From the NCBI RefSeq assembly GCF_017874735.1, contig NZ_JAGGLV010000003.1:124001-188000 (forward strand): 64,000 bases of DNA. Direction: 5' to 3'. Shown here piece by piece: positions 1-9,046 of the stretch (the stretch's first letter is position 1; every line of letters begins with the position of its first letter). The notes below the pieces were generated by a model. That model worked only from the letters and a program-made list of their open reading frames with translations, was not told where the DNA came from and did not search any database. The stretch comes from Paenibacillus silagei. GTDB taxonomy: Bacteria; Bacillota; Bacilli; Paenibacillales; Paenibacillaceae. A program made the translations under genes and the position numbers.

Positions 1-1
1 C

Positions 2-370
2 TGCATGATAACGTTCTTCATCACCAGCCTGTTCGTCCGATTGATGATTGCGAAGGAGGTTCACGGCATTGCTGTCATGAAAAGCATCGGCTTCACGAAT
101 GCCGCGATCCGGCGGTGGCAGGCGCTGCGCATTCTGATTATTATGTCCGTCTCCCTGGTGTTGGGCGTTATCGCTGCGAACACCCTAGGCACCCGCCTGC
201 TGGGTTTCATTTTCCGGATCTTCGGACTGACCAGCCTCCAGTTAAATATTCTTCCGCTTCAGGTCTATCTGCTGTATCCGCTGCTGATCCTTGCCGTGGT
301 CATGCTGGCAGTGTACACCAGCTGCGGCCAGATCAAGCGGGTACAGATATGGAATATGAATAAGGAATAG
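2..370 (+). CDS. FtsX-like ABC transporter permease, C-terminal part (partial)
   Basis: The reading frame enters from the left edge of the window and ends at a TAG stop, so only about 122 C-terminal residues are visible. They hold three hydrophobic segments. A cytoplasmic segment with a VMKSIGFTNAAIRRWQ motif is typical of the last part of FtsX/MacB-type permeases, where it couples to the ATPase. An ATPase and a two-component system follow on the same strand, which suggests an antimicrobial-peptide sensing or export module of the Bce/Yx type, or a related lipoprotein or peptide transporter. The substrate cannot be told from this fragment. The ATPase lies unusually far downstream (266 bp), with a repeat element between. 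Confidence 0.8.
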   Translation, partial: CMITFFITSLFVRLMIAKEVHGIAVMKSIGFTNAAIRRWQALRILIIMSVSLVLGVIAANTLGTRLLGFIFRIFGLTSLQLNILPLQVYLLYPLLILAVVMLAVYTSCGQIKRVQIWNMNKE

Positions 371-440
371 GCGATTGGATTCTAGAATAAGAATCACGGG
401 AAATAACAAAAAGCTAAAGGAGCGGAGGGGAAATTTGGAA

Positions 441-555
441 CTGGAGGAGCGGTAGCGTCCGCCTTTAGGTTTGGATTTCTACCGCGAGCAGCGGTCCAAA
501 TCAGGAAATCCAAACCTAACAGTGGCCGGAAGTCCAAATGTTCACCGCAGCGACG
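441..555 (+). repeat. Intergenic inverted-repeat element, copy 1
   Basis: The core is a perfect 15-bp inverted repeat (arms 465-479 and 505-519). It encloses a second small hairpin, ACCGC-GAGCA-GCGGT (481-495). The left flank and arm (AGCG, then CCGCCTTT, then GGATTT, then TACCGC) match, with drift, a second element near 19105-19215, so this is a dispersed family and not a lone hairpin. It sits between the permease and ATPase genes of one transporter. No transposase is present. It resembles a REP or MITE-like structured repeat; its outer limits are approximate. Confidence 0.6.
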
Positions 556-636
556 ATTAAGCTCAATGTTTATAACTTTGTGATTCTTGTAAATAGAACC
601 AAGCGTTTATATTAAAAGAAAAGAAGGAGTGACGAA

Positions 637-1419
637 ATGGCAGCATTACTTGAAGTAACCAACCTATGCAAGACCTATATCGTCAATAAAAGTCAGAATA
701 ATGTTCTGCGGAATATCAATTTCTCGCTTCATGCCGGGGAGTTCGTGTCTGTCATGGGGCCGTCCGGTTCGGGCAAGTCTACGCTGCTCTATACCGTCAG
801 CGGGATGGACCGCCTTACGGCGGGCGAGGTGGTATTTGACGGGGAGAGTCTCTCGCAGCTCTCTGAGAAGGGCATGGCTGAACTGCGGCTGCACAAAATG
901 GGCTTCATCTTCCAGCAGATGCATATGCTGAGCAATCTCTCGGTTTATGATAATATTATTCTATCAGGCTATGAGTCGCTGAGCGGCAAGAGAGGCGGAC
1001 AGGGACGCAGCCGCAGCGAGGTGAATCAATATGCCGATGAGCTGATGCGGAAGCTGAACATTATGGAGACAGCGGGCCATGACATTACAGAGGTGTCCGG
1101 CGGACAGCTGCAGCGGGCCTGCATCTGCCGGGCGCTCATCAACAAGCCGGCTATGCTGTTCGCGGATGAGCCGACAGGTGCGCTCAATTCCAAAGCCGCA
1201 CAGGAGGTCATGTCCGAGCTCTGCCGGATCAACCGGGAAGGAACAACGCTGATGGTGGTTACTCACGATGTAAAGGTAGCCGCGCAGAGTGATAAGGTGC
1301 TGTATATGGTAGATGGCAATATTCAGGGTGAGCATGTGCTGGGCAAATATATACCGGAGCAAGGTCCGAGGGAACGTGAACGCAGCCTGACCGGCTGGCT
1401 GATGGAGATGGGCTGGTAA
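637..1419 (+). CDS. ABC transporter ATP-binding protein (MacB/BceA-like)
   Basis: This 260-residue cytoplasmic ATPase should energise the FtsX-like permease encoded just upstream. It has a Walker A motif GPSGSGKST at residues 41-49, a Q-loop near FIFQQMH, an ABC signature VSGGQLQRA, a Walker B LFADEP and an H-loop VTHD. These are the features of the LolD/MacB/BceA subfamily. The ATG start follows an AGAAGGAGTG ribosome-binding site. The protein has a short extra tail after the usual domain end. A response regulator starts 29 bp downstream, so the four genes probably form one sensing and transport module. The substrate is not evident; a cationic peptide is the usual partner of such modules. 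Confidence 0.88.
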   Translation: MAALLEVTNLCKTYIVNKSQNNVLRNINFSLHAGEFVSVMGPSGSGKSTLLYTVSGMDRLTAGEVVFDGESLSQLSEKGMAELRLHKMGFIFQQMHMLSNLSVYDNIILSGYESLSGKRGGQGRSRSEVNQYADELMRKLNIMETAGHDITEVSGGQLQRACICRALINKPAMLFADEPTGALNSKAAQEVMSELCRINREGTTLMVVTHDVKVAAQSDKVLYMVDGNIQGEHVLGKYIPEQGPRERERSLTGWLMEMGW

Positions 1420-1448
1420 GAAGCTGCAAGCAGCAGGAGGAGAGAGCC

Positions 1449-2129
1449 GTGGCGGATATTCTGATCATTGAGGATAATGCGGAGCTGGCGGAGGTGATGA
1501 AGGATTTTTTGCAGGTGGAAGGATATTCTGTATGCAGTATGGCCTCTGCGGAAGAGGGCTTGGCTTATTTGGAGACGAATGCCGTCAAGCTGCTGCTGCT
1601 CGATATTATGCTGCCGGGGCTGGACGGCTTCGCCGTATGCAGAATCGCCAGGGAGAAGTTCAATCTGCCGATTCTGATCATGAGCGCACGCCACGGGGAT
1701 GAGAGCAAGATTATCGGGCTTGAGCTGGGTGCGGACGATTACCTGGAGAAGCCCTTCTCGGCTCCTCTTCTGACGGCGAAGGTCAAGGCGCACCTGCGGC
1801 GGAGTTATGAGATGAACGAGAACAAGCTGCTGCTGACGGATGGCGAACTTACAGTGAATCAGACCGCAAGAGTAGTATATAGAAGCGGGCAGCCGCTCGG
1901 GATGACAGCCAAAGAGTACGAGCTGTTGGTCTTGCTGATGAGCAACAAGGGCAAAGCGCTTCGCAAGGAGTGGCTGTTCCAGCAGGTATGGGGGGCAGAC
2001 AGCTTCAGTGAGCCGTCCACGTTGACCGTACATATGAACAAGCTGCGGGACAAAATCGAACATAACCCCAAAGATCCAAGGCGCATCGTTACCATCTGGG
2101 GAGTGGGATATAAATATGAAGGCATTTAA
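1449..2129 (+). CDS. OmpR-family response regulator
   Basis: The protein has 226 residues with an N-terminal receiver domain and a C-terminal winged helix. The phospho-acceptor is Asp52 in LLLLDIMLPGLDG; acidic residues IIEDN sit near the N-terminus and the conserved Lys is in EKPF. The C-terminal part, with TAKEYELLVLL and VWGVGYKYEG-like sequence, is a DNA-binding OmpR/PhoB effector domain. It starts at GTG 1449 after GGAGGAGAGAGCC. The stop overlaps the start of the kinase gene by 14 nt, which indicates translational coupling. It most likely controls the upstream transporter genes. Confidence 0.9.
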   Translation: MADILIIEDNAELAEVMKDFLQVEGYSVCSMASAEEGLAYLETNAVKLLLLDIMLPGLDGFAVCRIAREKFNLPILIMSARHGDESKIIGLELGADDYLEKPFSAPLLTAKVKAHLRRSYEMNENKLLLTDGELTVNQTARVVYRSGQPLGMTAKEYELLVLLMSNKGKALRKEWLFQQVWGADSFSEPSTLTVHMNKLRDKIEHNPKDPRRIVTIWGVGYKYEGI

Positions 2130-3402
2130 CAGGCTGATGCTCTGGGCGTTACTTCTCGGGCTGACGTTCATAGCGGCTCTTAATGGATATGTATCCTCCA
2201 GGGAGACAGGGACGGCCGGGAAGGCTTACCGGATAGAGATAGGCCGTATCTATGAGCAGGTGCAGCGAGGAATTCCTCCGGAGGAACTGCTGCCTGATCT
2301 GAACAGGTATACCTACGTGAACGGCTTAAGCTGGATCGGGAAGGAGGCGGGGCCGGATGAGGTTCAGCGCTTTTTTGCCGGTATCGGGGTGGAGGACAGC
2401 AATGAATTCATGGTCAAGCCCTTGTATGCGGATCAGCAAATCGCAGGATACTTAAGGTTCTCTTACCGGATGCCCGGGCCGGATGTTCATGCGCTTCTGG
2501 TTCTAGATCTGTTCCTGCTGGCGGCGCTTGGAGCCGTGATGGTGCTGCTGTTCTACATCCGTAAGCAGATTCTGCGGCCGTTCCATTCTCTGCAGGAGTT
2601 GCCTTATGAGTTATCCAGGGGGCAGCTGAGCATAGGTATGAAGGAGCACCGTAGCCGGTACTTCGGCCGGTTCGTGTGGGGGCTGGACCTGCTGCGGCAG
2701 ACACTGGATGCCCAGAAAGAGACGAATCTCCGCCTGGAAAAGGACCGCCAGACGCTGATCGCGTCCCTCTCGCATGAGCTTAAAACCCCAGTCGCCACGA
2801 TCAGGCTCTACGCCAGCGCCCTGGCGGACAGCCTCTATGACAGCGAAGTCAAGCGGCAATCGGCCGCCCGGCTGATTGGTCAGCAAGCAGAACAAATGGA
2901 GCAGCTGATCGGCGGGATCATCACCGCTTCCGTCTCTTCTTTGCAGAATGTAGAGGTGGTACCGGGAGAGTTCTATCTCAGCGGGCTGGTCGGCAAGGTC
3001 ATCCGTAACCATAAGGAGCGGCTGGAGCTGCTGAAGATGGAGCTCACGGCAGGTGCTTATCAGGACAAGCTGCTGCTTGGAGACGAAGAAAGGCTGCATG
3101 AGGTGCTGAATAATCTCATTGAGAATGCCATTAAGTATGGAGACGGCAGGTCGATCTCTATTACCTTCCGCGAGGAGGATTACCGCCAGCTGATTGTGAT
3201 CGAGAATTCGGGAGAGCCGCTGCTCCTGAGCGAGCTGCCCCATATCTTCACCAGCTTCTGGCGCGGGTCCAATGCGGACGGCAAGCCGGGCAATGGCCTC
3301 GGCCTCTTCATCTGCAAGCAGCTGCTGCAGAAGATGGGCGGCGATATCTTCGCGGAGCCGCTTGAGCGGGGTATGCGGTTTGTACTGGTGCTGCGGTATT
3401 GA
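2116..3402 (+). CDS. Sensor histidine kinase
   Basis: A membrane sensor kinase of 428 residues. There is a TM segment at the N-terminus (about residues 5-22), an extracellular region of roughly 110 residues, and a second TM (about 130-150). The DHp helix carries the phospho-acceptor His220 in SLSHELKTP. The catalytic domain has an N-box NNLIENAIKYGDG and a G-box GNGLGLFICKQLL. The gene overlaps the response regulator by 14 nt and is the last gene of the transporter/two-component module. The extracellular domain is larger than in BceS-type intramembrane kinases, so it may sense a ligand directly. Confidence 0.88.
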   Translation: MKAFNRLMLWALLLGLTFIAALNGYVSSRETGTAGKAYRIEIGRIYEQVQRGIPPEELLPDLNRYTYVNGLSWIGKEAGPDEVQRFFAGIGVEDSNEFMVKPLYADQQIAGYLRFSYRMPGPDVHALLVLDLFLLAALGAVMVLLFYIRKQILRPFHSLQELPYELSRGQLSIGMKEHRSRYFGRFVWGLDLLRQTLDAQKETNLRLEKDRQTLIASLSHELKTPVATIRLYASALADSLYDSEVKRQSAARLIGQQAEQMEQLIGGIITASVSSLQNVEVVPGEFYLSGLVGKVIRNHKERLELLKMELTAGAYQDKLLLGDEERLHEVLNNLIENAIKYGDGRSISITFREEDYRQLIVIENSGEPLLLSELPHIFTSFWRGSNADGKPGNGLGLFICKQLLQKMGGDIFAEPLERGMRFVLVLRY

Positions 3403-3431
3403 AGTGAGATACATACATGGAGGGAAGCGTA

Positions 3432-4265
3432 ATGAATGAGCTGAATAAGCTTTTGGAGCTGCAACCTGAGAATTTTGCTGCAGTTTATGATTTTTATGCC
3501 GGTAAAAAGCATCACCTTCCCGCCTTATCCGTCCTGCTGGAGAATTATCCCGGGCGGGTATTTGCTGATCATACGGAAGCACCAACACTGGCTGTGATAT
3601 GGGCTACGGGGAGATGGATGTATGCTGCCGGAGATATCAGTACTGAGATCAATCGGCTGAAGCTGATGGTTTTTTTGCAGACGGTAGTCGTACCTGATTG
3701 CCAGCAGAGGCAAGAGAAATGGTTCGAGATCTATACGGATGATAGTGATTCATGGACGGAACTATTGAAGCTTGGGATTGCCGGGCTGAGCGTAGACAGA
3801 CATATGGAGTCGGTCTATGAGTTCAATATCGAACGATTTGTTCAGCTAAAAAACAGGCGTGCTGCTATCCCCTTGGAGGGAGATTTATCTGTCGCCTACG
3901 AAGAATTTCCTGTTCTTACCCTACCGGAGCATAATAGGTCTGCAAGAGATGACAGGTTCGTTGGGCTGACTGCCACGGGTGCTGTAGTGAAGATTAGGGA
4001 TAAGGTAGTTTCCTTTTGCAAAAATAACGGCTTCAGCGTGAATAACAGGTACTTCATTGATGTAGATACTTATGCAGAATCGGAGCGCGGGAAGGGCTAT
4101 GCTACGCTCGCCGCTGTATCGTTAATCAGCCACTATCTCGATCAGGGAATGCTTCCCTTATGGGAAACAACGCATGAGAATATGGCTTCACATAAGCTCG
4201 CGCTGAGGCTCGGCTTCGAGCCGGTGGAGAGTTATCCGGTATTTGCTTTTGTTATGGAAGGATAA
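3432..4265 (+). CDS. GNAT-family N-acetyltransferase
   Basis: A soluble protein of 277 residues whose last 100 residues look like a GNAT acetyl-CoA binding fold. There is an RGKGYATLAAVSLISHYLD stretch (the R/Q-x-x-G-x-G/A pyrophosphate loop) and a closing NMASHKLALRLGFEPV motif typical of the end of GNAT domains. The first half is poorly conserved and probably carries the substrate-binding part. I chose ATG 3432 because GGAGGG lies 8 nt upstream; an in-frame ATG at 3417 lacks a good site. The acceptor substrate is unknown. It begins 29 bp after the kinase but looks functionally separate. Confidence 0.7.
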   Translation: MNELNKLLELQPENFAAVYDFYAGKKHHLPALSVLLENYPGRVFADHTEAPTLAVIWATGRWMYAAGDISTEINRLKLMVFLQTVVVPDCQQRQEKWFEIYTDDSDSWTELLKLGIAGLSVDRHMESVYEFNIERFVQLKNRRAAIPLEGDLSVAYEEFPVLTLPEHNRSARDDRFVGLTATGAVVKIRDKVVSFCKNNGFSVNNRYFIDVDTYAESERGKGYATLAAVSLISHYLDQGMLPLWETTHENMASHKLALRLGFEPVESYPVFAFVMEG

Positions 4266-4293
4266 TACCTATTAACGTAAAGGAGCGGTATTG

Positions 4294-4860
4294 ATGAAGA
4301 GGTTAGTAATCCTTACAGTCGGTAAAACGCATAGCGGGAAGACCACATTTGGTAGAGAATTAGAGCGGCGCTTACCTGAATCAGCCGTTATTGACCGGGA
4401 TGATGTTGCTGAATTCATCAACTCTCAGTACGAAAGTCTGCTGCCCAAGCAAGGGGCGAATACGCTCAAGGACGCTCTGACCCGAACGTTAGTGGATTAT
4501 GCCGTCCATGAATCGGAGAAGCACATCATCATGTGTAACAATAACTCCAATAGGGAAGGCAGACTGCGAATGCTGGATTGGTTTCACCAGAAGGGATTGC
4601 TTAGTGTGCTGGTATATTTCAATCTGCCCGATGAGCTGCTGTATTCGCGTATAGCGAGTAGTGAACGGAGCACAGCTATCCTTAGAAAATCAAAGAGCTT
4701 CGATGTAGTGCTGACCCGGCAAATCGCGGATTTACAGAAGGGGCAGGCTGAGCCGCCAACGGAGAGGGAGTCGGAGTATCTGTTTGTAATCAACGACAGC
4801 GATGAAGTACCCGGCACGATTCAGAAGATCGTCCAGATCGCAGGCGGGAAGTCCATATGA
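4294..4860 (+). CDS. P-loop kinase / AAA-type nucleotide-binding protein
   Basis: A small P-loop protein of 188 residues. A Walker A GKTHSGKTT lies near residues 10-18. An IDRDDV motif at the end of strand 2, where nucleoside and sugar kinases bind substrate, suggests a small-molecule kinase or zeta-toxin-like fold. An LVYFNLPDELLYSRI segment resembles the Walker B and lid region of the same group. ATG 4294 follows AGGAG at good spacing; TTG 4291 is possible. The substrate is unknown. It lies 28 bp after the acetyltransferase and may be co-transcribed with it. Confidence 0.65.
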   Translation: MKRLVILTVGKTHSGKTTFGRELERRLPESAVIDRDDVAEFINSQYESLLPKQGANTLKDALTRTLVDYAVHESEKHIIMCNNNSNREGRLRMLDWFHQKGLLSVLVYFNLPDELLYSRIASSERSTAILRKSKSFDVVLTRQIADLQKGQAEPPTERESEYLFVINDSDEVPGTIQKIVQIAGGKSI

Positions 4861-4993
4861 ATGTTCGTTCGCCGCAAGGACGACCATGCTTCAAGTTCAA
4901 TCCGGCTGCCAACTGGACCTGACTGCCCAAACCCTTCATAATAAGAAGAGTTGTGAACGGTTCCACACAAACTCATAAACGGAGGTTCATAGA

Positions 4994-5977
4994 ATGAAAT
5001 ACCGCGAGCTGGGAAATACGGGTCTGTCTGTCAGTGAGGTCAGCTTTGGCACTTGGGCGATTGGCGGGGACTGGGGGAATAGTAAGGATGAGGACGGGCT
5101 GAGAGGCTTGCAGGCGGCGATGGAGCAGGGCGTGAATTTCTTCGATACGGCAGATGTCTATGGCGGAGGCCATGCGGAGGAGCTGCTCGCCAAGGCGACC
5201 CGGGGCAAGCAGGATGAGATACATATTGCCACGAAGTTCTGCCGCGCCGGTGATATCCATGACCCGGAGAATTACTCCGCGCGCCGGATCAGTGAATACT
5301 GTGAGCAGAGCCTGCGGCGTCTGGAGCGGGAAGCGATTGATCTGTATCAGATCCACTGTCCGCCGATGGAGATTCTGCGTGATGGGAGTGTGTTCGCGGC
5401 GCTGGACCAGTTGAAGGCCGAGGGTAAAATCCGCCACTACGGCGTCAGCGTAGAGACCATCGAAGAGGGCTTGCTCTGCCTGGAGCATCCTGGTGTTGCG
5501 GCGCTTCAGGTGATCTTCAATCTGTTCCGGCAGCAGCCGGCACAGGAGCTATTGCCGCAGGCTGCTGCCAAGGGTGCAGGCATCCTGGTGCGCCTGCCGC
5601 TGGCCAGCGGTCTCTTGACCGGCAAATTCACGCCGTCCAGTACCTTCCAGGACAACGACCACCGCAAGTTCAACGCGAACGGGGAGCAGTTCAATGTGGG
5701 CGAAACCTTTTCCGGGCTGCCTTTTGTTAAAGGTGTAGAACTGGCGCAGAAGCTGGATTGGATCACTGAAGGACGTGGCAATATGGCACAGGCCTCTATG
5801 CGCTGGATTCTGGACCATCCGGCCGTCAGCTGTGTGATTCCGGGCTTCAAGAATGAGTCTCAGGTGAACGATAATCTGGCCACTCTGGATGTACCCTCCT
5901 TCAGCCCTGGGGATATGGAGCGCCTGGCTGCCTTTTACCAGTCAGAGGTGGTTCCGCATATTCGTGGAGAGGTGTAG
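4994..5977 (+). CDS. Aldo/keto reductase
   Basis: An NADPH-dependent oxidoreductase of 327 residues with a TIM-barrel fold. The N-terminus MKYRELGNTGLSVSEVSFGTW is the classic AKR start. Catalytic Asp and Tyr are visible in FFDTADVYGGGHAEELL, the Lys in IATKFC, and the His in IDLYQIHCPP. The C-terminal IPGFKNESQVNDNLA segment matches the cofactor phosphate-binding loop. It starts at ATG 4994 after ACGGAGG. The next gene begins 9 bp after its stop, so the two are probably co-transcribed. The substrate cannot be deduced. Confidence 0.9.
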   Translation: MKYRELGNTGLSVSEVSFGTWAIGGDWGNSKDEDGLRGLQAAMEQGVNFFDTADVYGGGHAEELLAKATRGKQDEIHIATKFCRAGDIHDPENYSARRISEYCEQSLRRLEREAIDLYQIHCPPMEILRDGSVFAALDQLKAEGKIRHYGVSVETIEEGLLCLEHPGVAALQVIFNLFRQQPAQELLPQAAAKGAGILVRLPLASGLLTGKFTPSSTFQDNDHRKFNANGEQFNVGETFSGLPFVKGVELAQKLDWITEGRGNMAQASMRWILDHPAVSCVIPGFKNESQVNDNLATLDVPSFSPGDMERLAAFYQSEVVPHIRGEV

Positions 5978-5986
5978 CGGTACTCT

Positions 5987-8023
5987 ATGAATATAACTGT
6001 CGGACTACTCGCCCATGTAGATGCCGGGAAGACGACCTTCGCCGAGCAGCTGCTCTACCATACCGAAGCCATCCGCAGCAGGGGGCGTGTGGACCATCAG
6101 GATACGTTCCTGGATACCCATGAGATTGAAAAAGCACGCGGGATCACCGTCTTCGCCGATCAGGCGGAGTTCACCTATAAGGATGCCCGCTATTTCCTGC
6201 TGGATACGCCGGGCCATGTCGATTTCTCCCCGGAGATGGAGCGCTGTCTGCAAGTGCTGGACTATGCAGTGGTGATTCTCAGCGCGGTGGAAGGTGTAGA
6301 GAGTCACACCGAAACGCTCTGGCAGCTGTTGCGCCAGCACCGGATTCCCACCCTGTTCTTCATTAATAAAACCGACCGTGCAGGGAGTGATCCTGAACGG
6401 GTCCTGGAAGAGATCCGGCAACTGCTTAGCGGTGATGCCTTGCTGTTGCCGGAGCAGCCGGAAGCAGCATGGACCGAGGAGATGAAATCGTTCCTTGCCG
6501 AACGCGACGAGACGCTGCTGGAATCTTATCTTGAAGGCACGCTGACGGACAGCGATTGCCGCAGTGCGCTGAGGTCTATGGTGAAGTGCGGAGAGATTTT
6601 TCCGTGTATGCAGGGCTCTGCGCTGCTGGACCAGGGCGTGGGTGAATTTCTGGAGGTTCTGGATGCGCTCACGTTCACGGAGTACGATTATACGCTGCCT
6701 TTTGCCGGGAGGGTCTACAAGATCCGCCACGATGCCAGAGGCACCCGCATCACCTACATCAAAGCCCTTCAAGGCGTGCTGAAGAACCGTGAGTTCTTGA
6801 CGTATGGACCCGAGTCAGAACAAATATCCGAACGGATTACCGGAATCCGCAAGTACAACGGTACTGCTTATAGTGCTGCGGACTGGGCCGCCGCCGGGGA
6901 GCTGTTCGCCGTTGTAGGCCTAAGCTCCGTGCTTCCGGGTGCGGGAGTGGGCGCACTTCAGGACGCGCAGGGCAGCGGACTTATTCCCACCTTGAAATCC
7001 AAGGTACTCTTCAAGCCGCCCGTGCACCTGAAGGAGCTGATGCATGCCTTCGGACAGCTCGGCGCGGAAGATCCGTCACTGAATGTAAGCTGGGATGAAG
7101 ATCTTCAGGAGCTGCATATTCAAGTGATGGGCGGGATACAGCTTGAAATTCTTGAGCAGATTGTGGCGGAGCGGTTTCAGCTTAAGATCTCTTTTGGCGC
7201 GCCGGAGATTCTCTATAAGGAGACTATTGCCGGTACGGTCTATGGCTGCGGGCATTTCGAGCCGTTGGGCCACTACGCCGAGGTTCATCTGATGCTTGAG
7301 GCCGGGGAGCGCGGGAGCGGGATCACCTTCATTAACCGCTGCCACCCGGATGATCTGGCGGCAGGCTATCAGCATCAGATTGAGCAGCATCTGCTGGAGA
7401 GCGGCCATCACGGCCTATTGACCGGTTCCCCGCTGACGGATCTGAAGATCACCCTGCTTACGGGAAGGGCGCATAATAAGCATACGAGCGGCGGCGATTT
7501 CCGGGAAGCGGCTTACCGCGCGTTGCGCCAGGGGCTGGAGCAGGCAGAGAATCTGCTGCTGGAGCCGGTCTACGACCTGAAAATCCGGATAGATCCGGAC
7601 GATGTGGGAAAGGTTATGAGTGATATCCAGCAGGCTGGAGGCCGCTTCAATCCCCCGGATATCACACCGTCCAAGGCCGTAATTACCGGCACAGTTCCGG
7701 CGGCAAGCTTCATGAATTACGGAGTGAGACTGGCAGCGATGACGCAGGGCAAGGGATCGATGTCGCTCAGAGTAGCCGGATATGAGCCCTGCCATCAGAC
7801 CAAGACGGTGGTGGAGCAGCGGAATTATAATAAAAATGCAGATCCGGCCTACTCCTCGGCGTCTATTTTTTGTGCCAAGGGGGAGGGATATGCTGTACCC
7901 TGGGAAGAGGCCGGACAGCATATGCATATTCAAGCAGCAAGCAGGAACGGGTACACGGTTCTTAAGAGAGCAGTGCCGTTTCAGCGTGAAGTAGAAGGAA
8001 AGGTGCAGATTGACAATGACTAA
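5987..8023 (+). CDS. TetM/TetO-like ribosomal protection GTPase
   Basis: An EF-G-like translational GTPase of 678 residues. The G-domain motifs are intact: AHVDAGKTT (G1), ARGITV (G2), DTPGHVDF (G3) and NKTD (G4). The size and N-terminus (MNITVGLLAHVDAGKTT) match the Tet(M)/Tet(O)/Otr(A) group, which removes tetracycline from the ribosome, and not EF-G itself, which is longer. Chromosomal Paenibacillus copies of this family are common and are not proof of resistance. It is longer than the roughly 640 residues of classical Tet(M). It sits between an aldo/keto reductase gene and a NUDIX gene with short gaps or overlaps, so it is in a small operon and not on an evident mobile element. Confidence 0.8.
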   Translation: MNITVGLLAHVDAGKTTFAEQLLYHTEAIRSRGRVDHQDTFLDTHEIEKARGITVFADQAEFTYKDARYFLLDTPGHVDFSPEMERCLQVLDYAVVILSAVEGVESHTETLWQLLRQHRIPTLFFINKTDRAGSDPERVLEEIRQLLSGDALLLPEQPEAAWTEEMKSFLAERDETLLESYLEGTLTDSDCRSALRSMVKCGEIFPCMQGSALLDQGVGEFLEVLDALTFTEYDYTLPFAGRVYKIRHDARGTRITYIKALQGVLKNREFLTYGPESEQISERITGIRKYNGTAYSAADWAAAGELFAVVGLSSVLPGAGVGALQDAQGSGLIPTLKSKVLFKPPVHLKELMHAFGQLGAEDPSLNVSWDEDLQELHIQVMGGIQLEILEQIVAERFQLKISFGAPEILYKETIAGTVYGCGHFEPLGHYAEVHLMLEAGERGSGITFINRCHPDDLAAGYQHQIEQHLLESGHHGLLTGSPLTDLKITLLTGRAHNKHTSGGDFREAAYRALRQGLEQAENLLLEPVYDLKIRIDPDDVGKVMSDIQQAGGRFNPPDITPSKAVITGTVPAASFMNYGVRLAAMTQGKGSMSLRVAGYEPCHQTKTVVEQRNYNKNADPAYSSASIFCAKGEGYAVPWEEAGQHMHIQAASRNGYTVLKRAVPFQREVEGKVQIDND

Positions 8024-8417
8024 TGTAATAGATAAGGTAGCCTGGATTTACGTCGTAGACGGCAAGGTGCTGGGCGCGCGATCCAAAGGTAAAGACACTT
8101 ATTATTTTCCCGGCGGCAAGCGGGAGCCCGGCGAGAGTGATGCAGAGACTCTGATCCGTGAGGTTGAGGAGGAGCTGTCCGTTCAGATCCTGCCGGAGAC
8201 GATTGCGGAGTTCGGAAGCTTCGAGGCTCCGGCCCATGGCAAAGCGGAAGGCGTGCTCGTGCGGATGACCTGCCTTACCGCAGATTTCACAGGTGAGCTT
8301 GCCCCGGCTTCGGAGATTGAAGAGCTGGCCTGGTTAACCTATAAGGACATAGACCGGGTATCGGCGGTCAGCGTCATCATCATGGACAAGCTGCGGGAGA
8401 TGAGCCTCATCTCCTGA
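8016..8417 (+). CDS. NUDIX hydrolase
   Basis: A small NUDIX hydrolase of about 133 residues. The NUDIX box is complete: G-x5-E-x7-REVEEEL, in the stretch beginning GGKREPGESD. Such enzymes split nucleoside diphosphates linked to another group and need a divalent metal. The gene overlaps the 3' end of the TetM-like gene by a few codons. ATG 8016 and TTG 8010 are both possible starts behind AAGGAAAGGTG. The substrate is unknown. A hairpin terminator follows. Confidence 0.85.
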   Translation: MTNVIDKVAWIYVVDGKVLGARSKGKDTYYFPGGKREPGESDAETLIREVEEELSVQILPETIAEFGSFEAPAHGKAEGVLVRMTCLTADFTGELAPASEIEELAWLTYKDIDRVSAVSVIIMDKLREMSLIS

Positions 8418-8433
8418 ATATAGAAGAGAGAGT

Positions 8434-8483
8434 AAGCCCGTTTTGAGCCGGAACCCGGCCTGAAACGGGCTTGTTGTCTCTTT
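8434..8483 (+). terminator. Intrinsic terminator after the NUDIX gene
   Basis: A perfect 10-bp stem, AAGCCCGTTT (8434-8443) with AAACGGGCTT (8463-8472), is followed by a T-rich tail GTTGTCTCTTT. It ends the aldo/keto reductase, GTPase and NUDIX unit. Confidence 0.75.
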
Positions 8484-8602
8484 AGCAGGGCGATGCAGGC
8501 GGCGAGGCGAGTACACTTTTACCAAATAGGACATATGTCCTTCCACAATCCGGCGAACTGGCTTTTAATAAGTACAGAGAAGCAAAAAGAGGAGAGAGAC
8601 AG

Positions 8603-9028
8603 ATGAGAGGGATTATATTCGCATTTTTGGCCGGGGCCTGCATTACACTTCAGGGGGTGGCCAATGCCAGAATCAGTCAGGATATCGGCACGTGGCAGGC
8701 GGCAACCATTACCCAGCTTACCGGATTCATTATGGCGTTAGCGATAGCGCTGGTGGTACGGGACGGCAAAAAGCACGGCTTCCGCAAGGTACATCCGTTA
8801 TACATCAGCGGCGGCGGTCTGGCCGCCTTCGTGATTTTCAGCGAGGTGACTGCGATTCAGAACATCGGGGTTACGCTGACGATCTCGGCGCTGCTGATTG
8901 CCCAGCTCTGCCTGACGTTTATCATTGATATCCGGGGCTGGTTCGGAGTCGTCCGGCAGAAGATGAAGCTGCCGCAGTTTATCGGCATCGGGATGATGAT
9001 TCTCGGGGTAGTCGTACTGAAGTTCTAA
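8603..9028 (+). CDS. YdcZ/DUF606-family DMT-type membrane protein
   Basis: A membrane protein of 141 residues with about five hydrophobic helices. The opening MRGIIFAFLAGACITLQGVANARIS is characteristic of the YdcZ (DUF606) branch of the drug/metabolite transporter superfamily. These half-size proteins are thought to work as pairs, and a second member starts 18 bp downstream. ATG 8603 follows GAGGAGAGAGAC. The transported compound is unknown. Confidence 0.8.
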   Translation: MRGIIFAFLAGACITLQGVANARISQDIGTWQAATITQLTGFIMALAIALVVRDGKKHGFRKVHPLYISGGGLAAFVIFSEVTAIQNIGVTLTISALLIAQLCLTFIIDIRGWFGVVRQKMKLPQFIGIGMMILGVVVLKF

Positions 9029-9046
9029 ACGAAGGGGGCAAGAGAT

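Noticed and set aside
1323..3588. Long minus-strand open frames of about 282 and 325 codons opposite the response regulator and kinase genes.
   Set aside because: They mirror GC-rich codons of real genes, have no ribosome-binding sites and show no domain.
5987..8023. A mobile tetracycline-resistance determinant.
   Set aside because: Neighbours are chromosomal-looking genes in one operon, with no integrase, transposase or end repeats; resistance itself is not shown.
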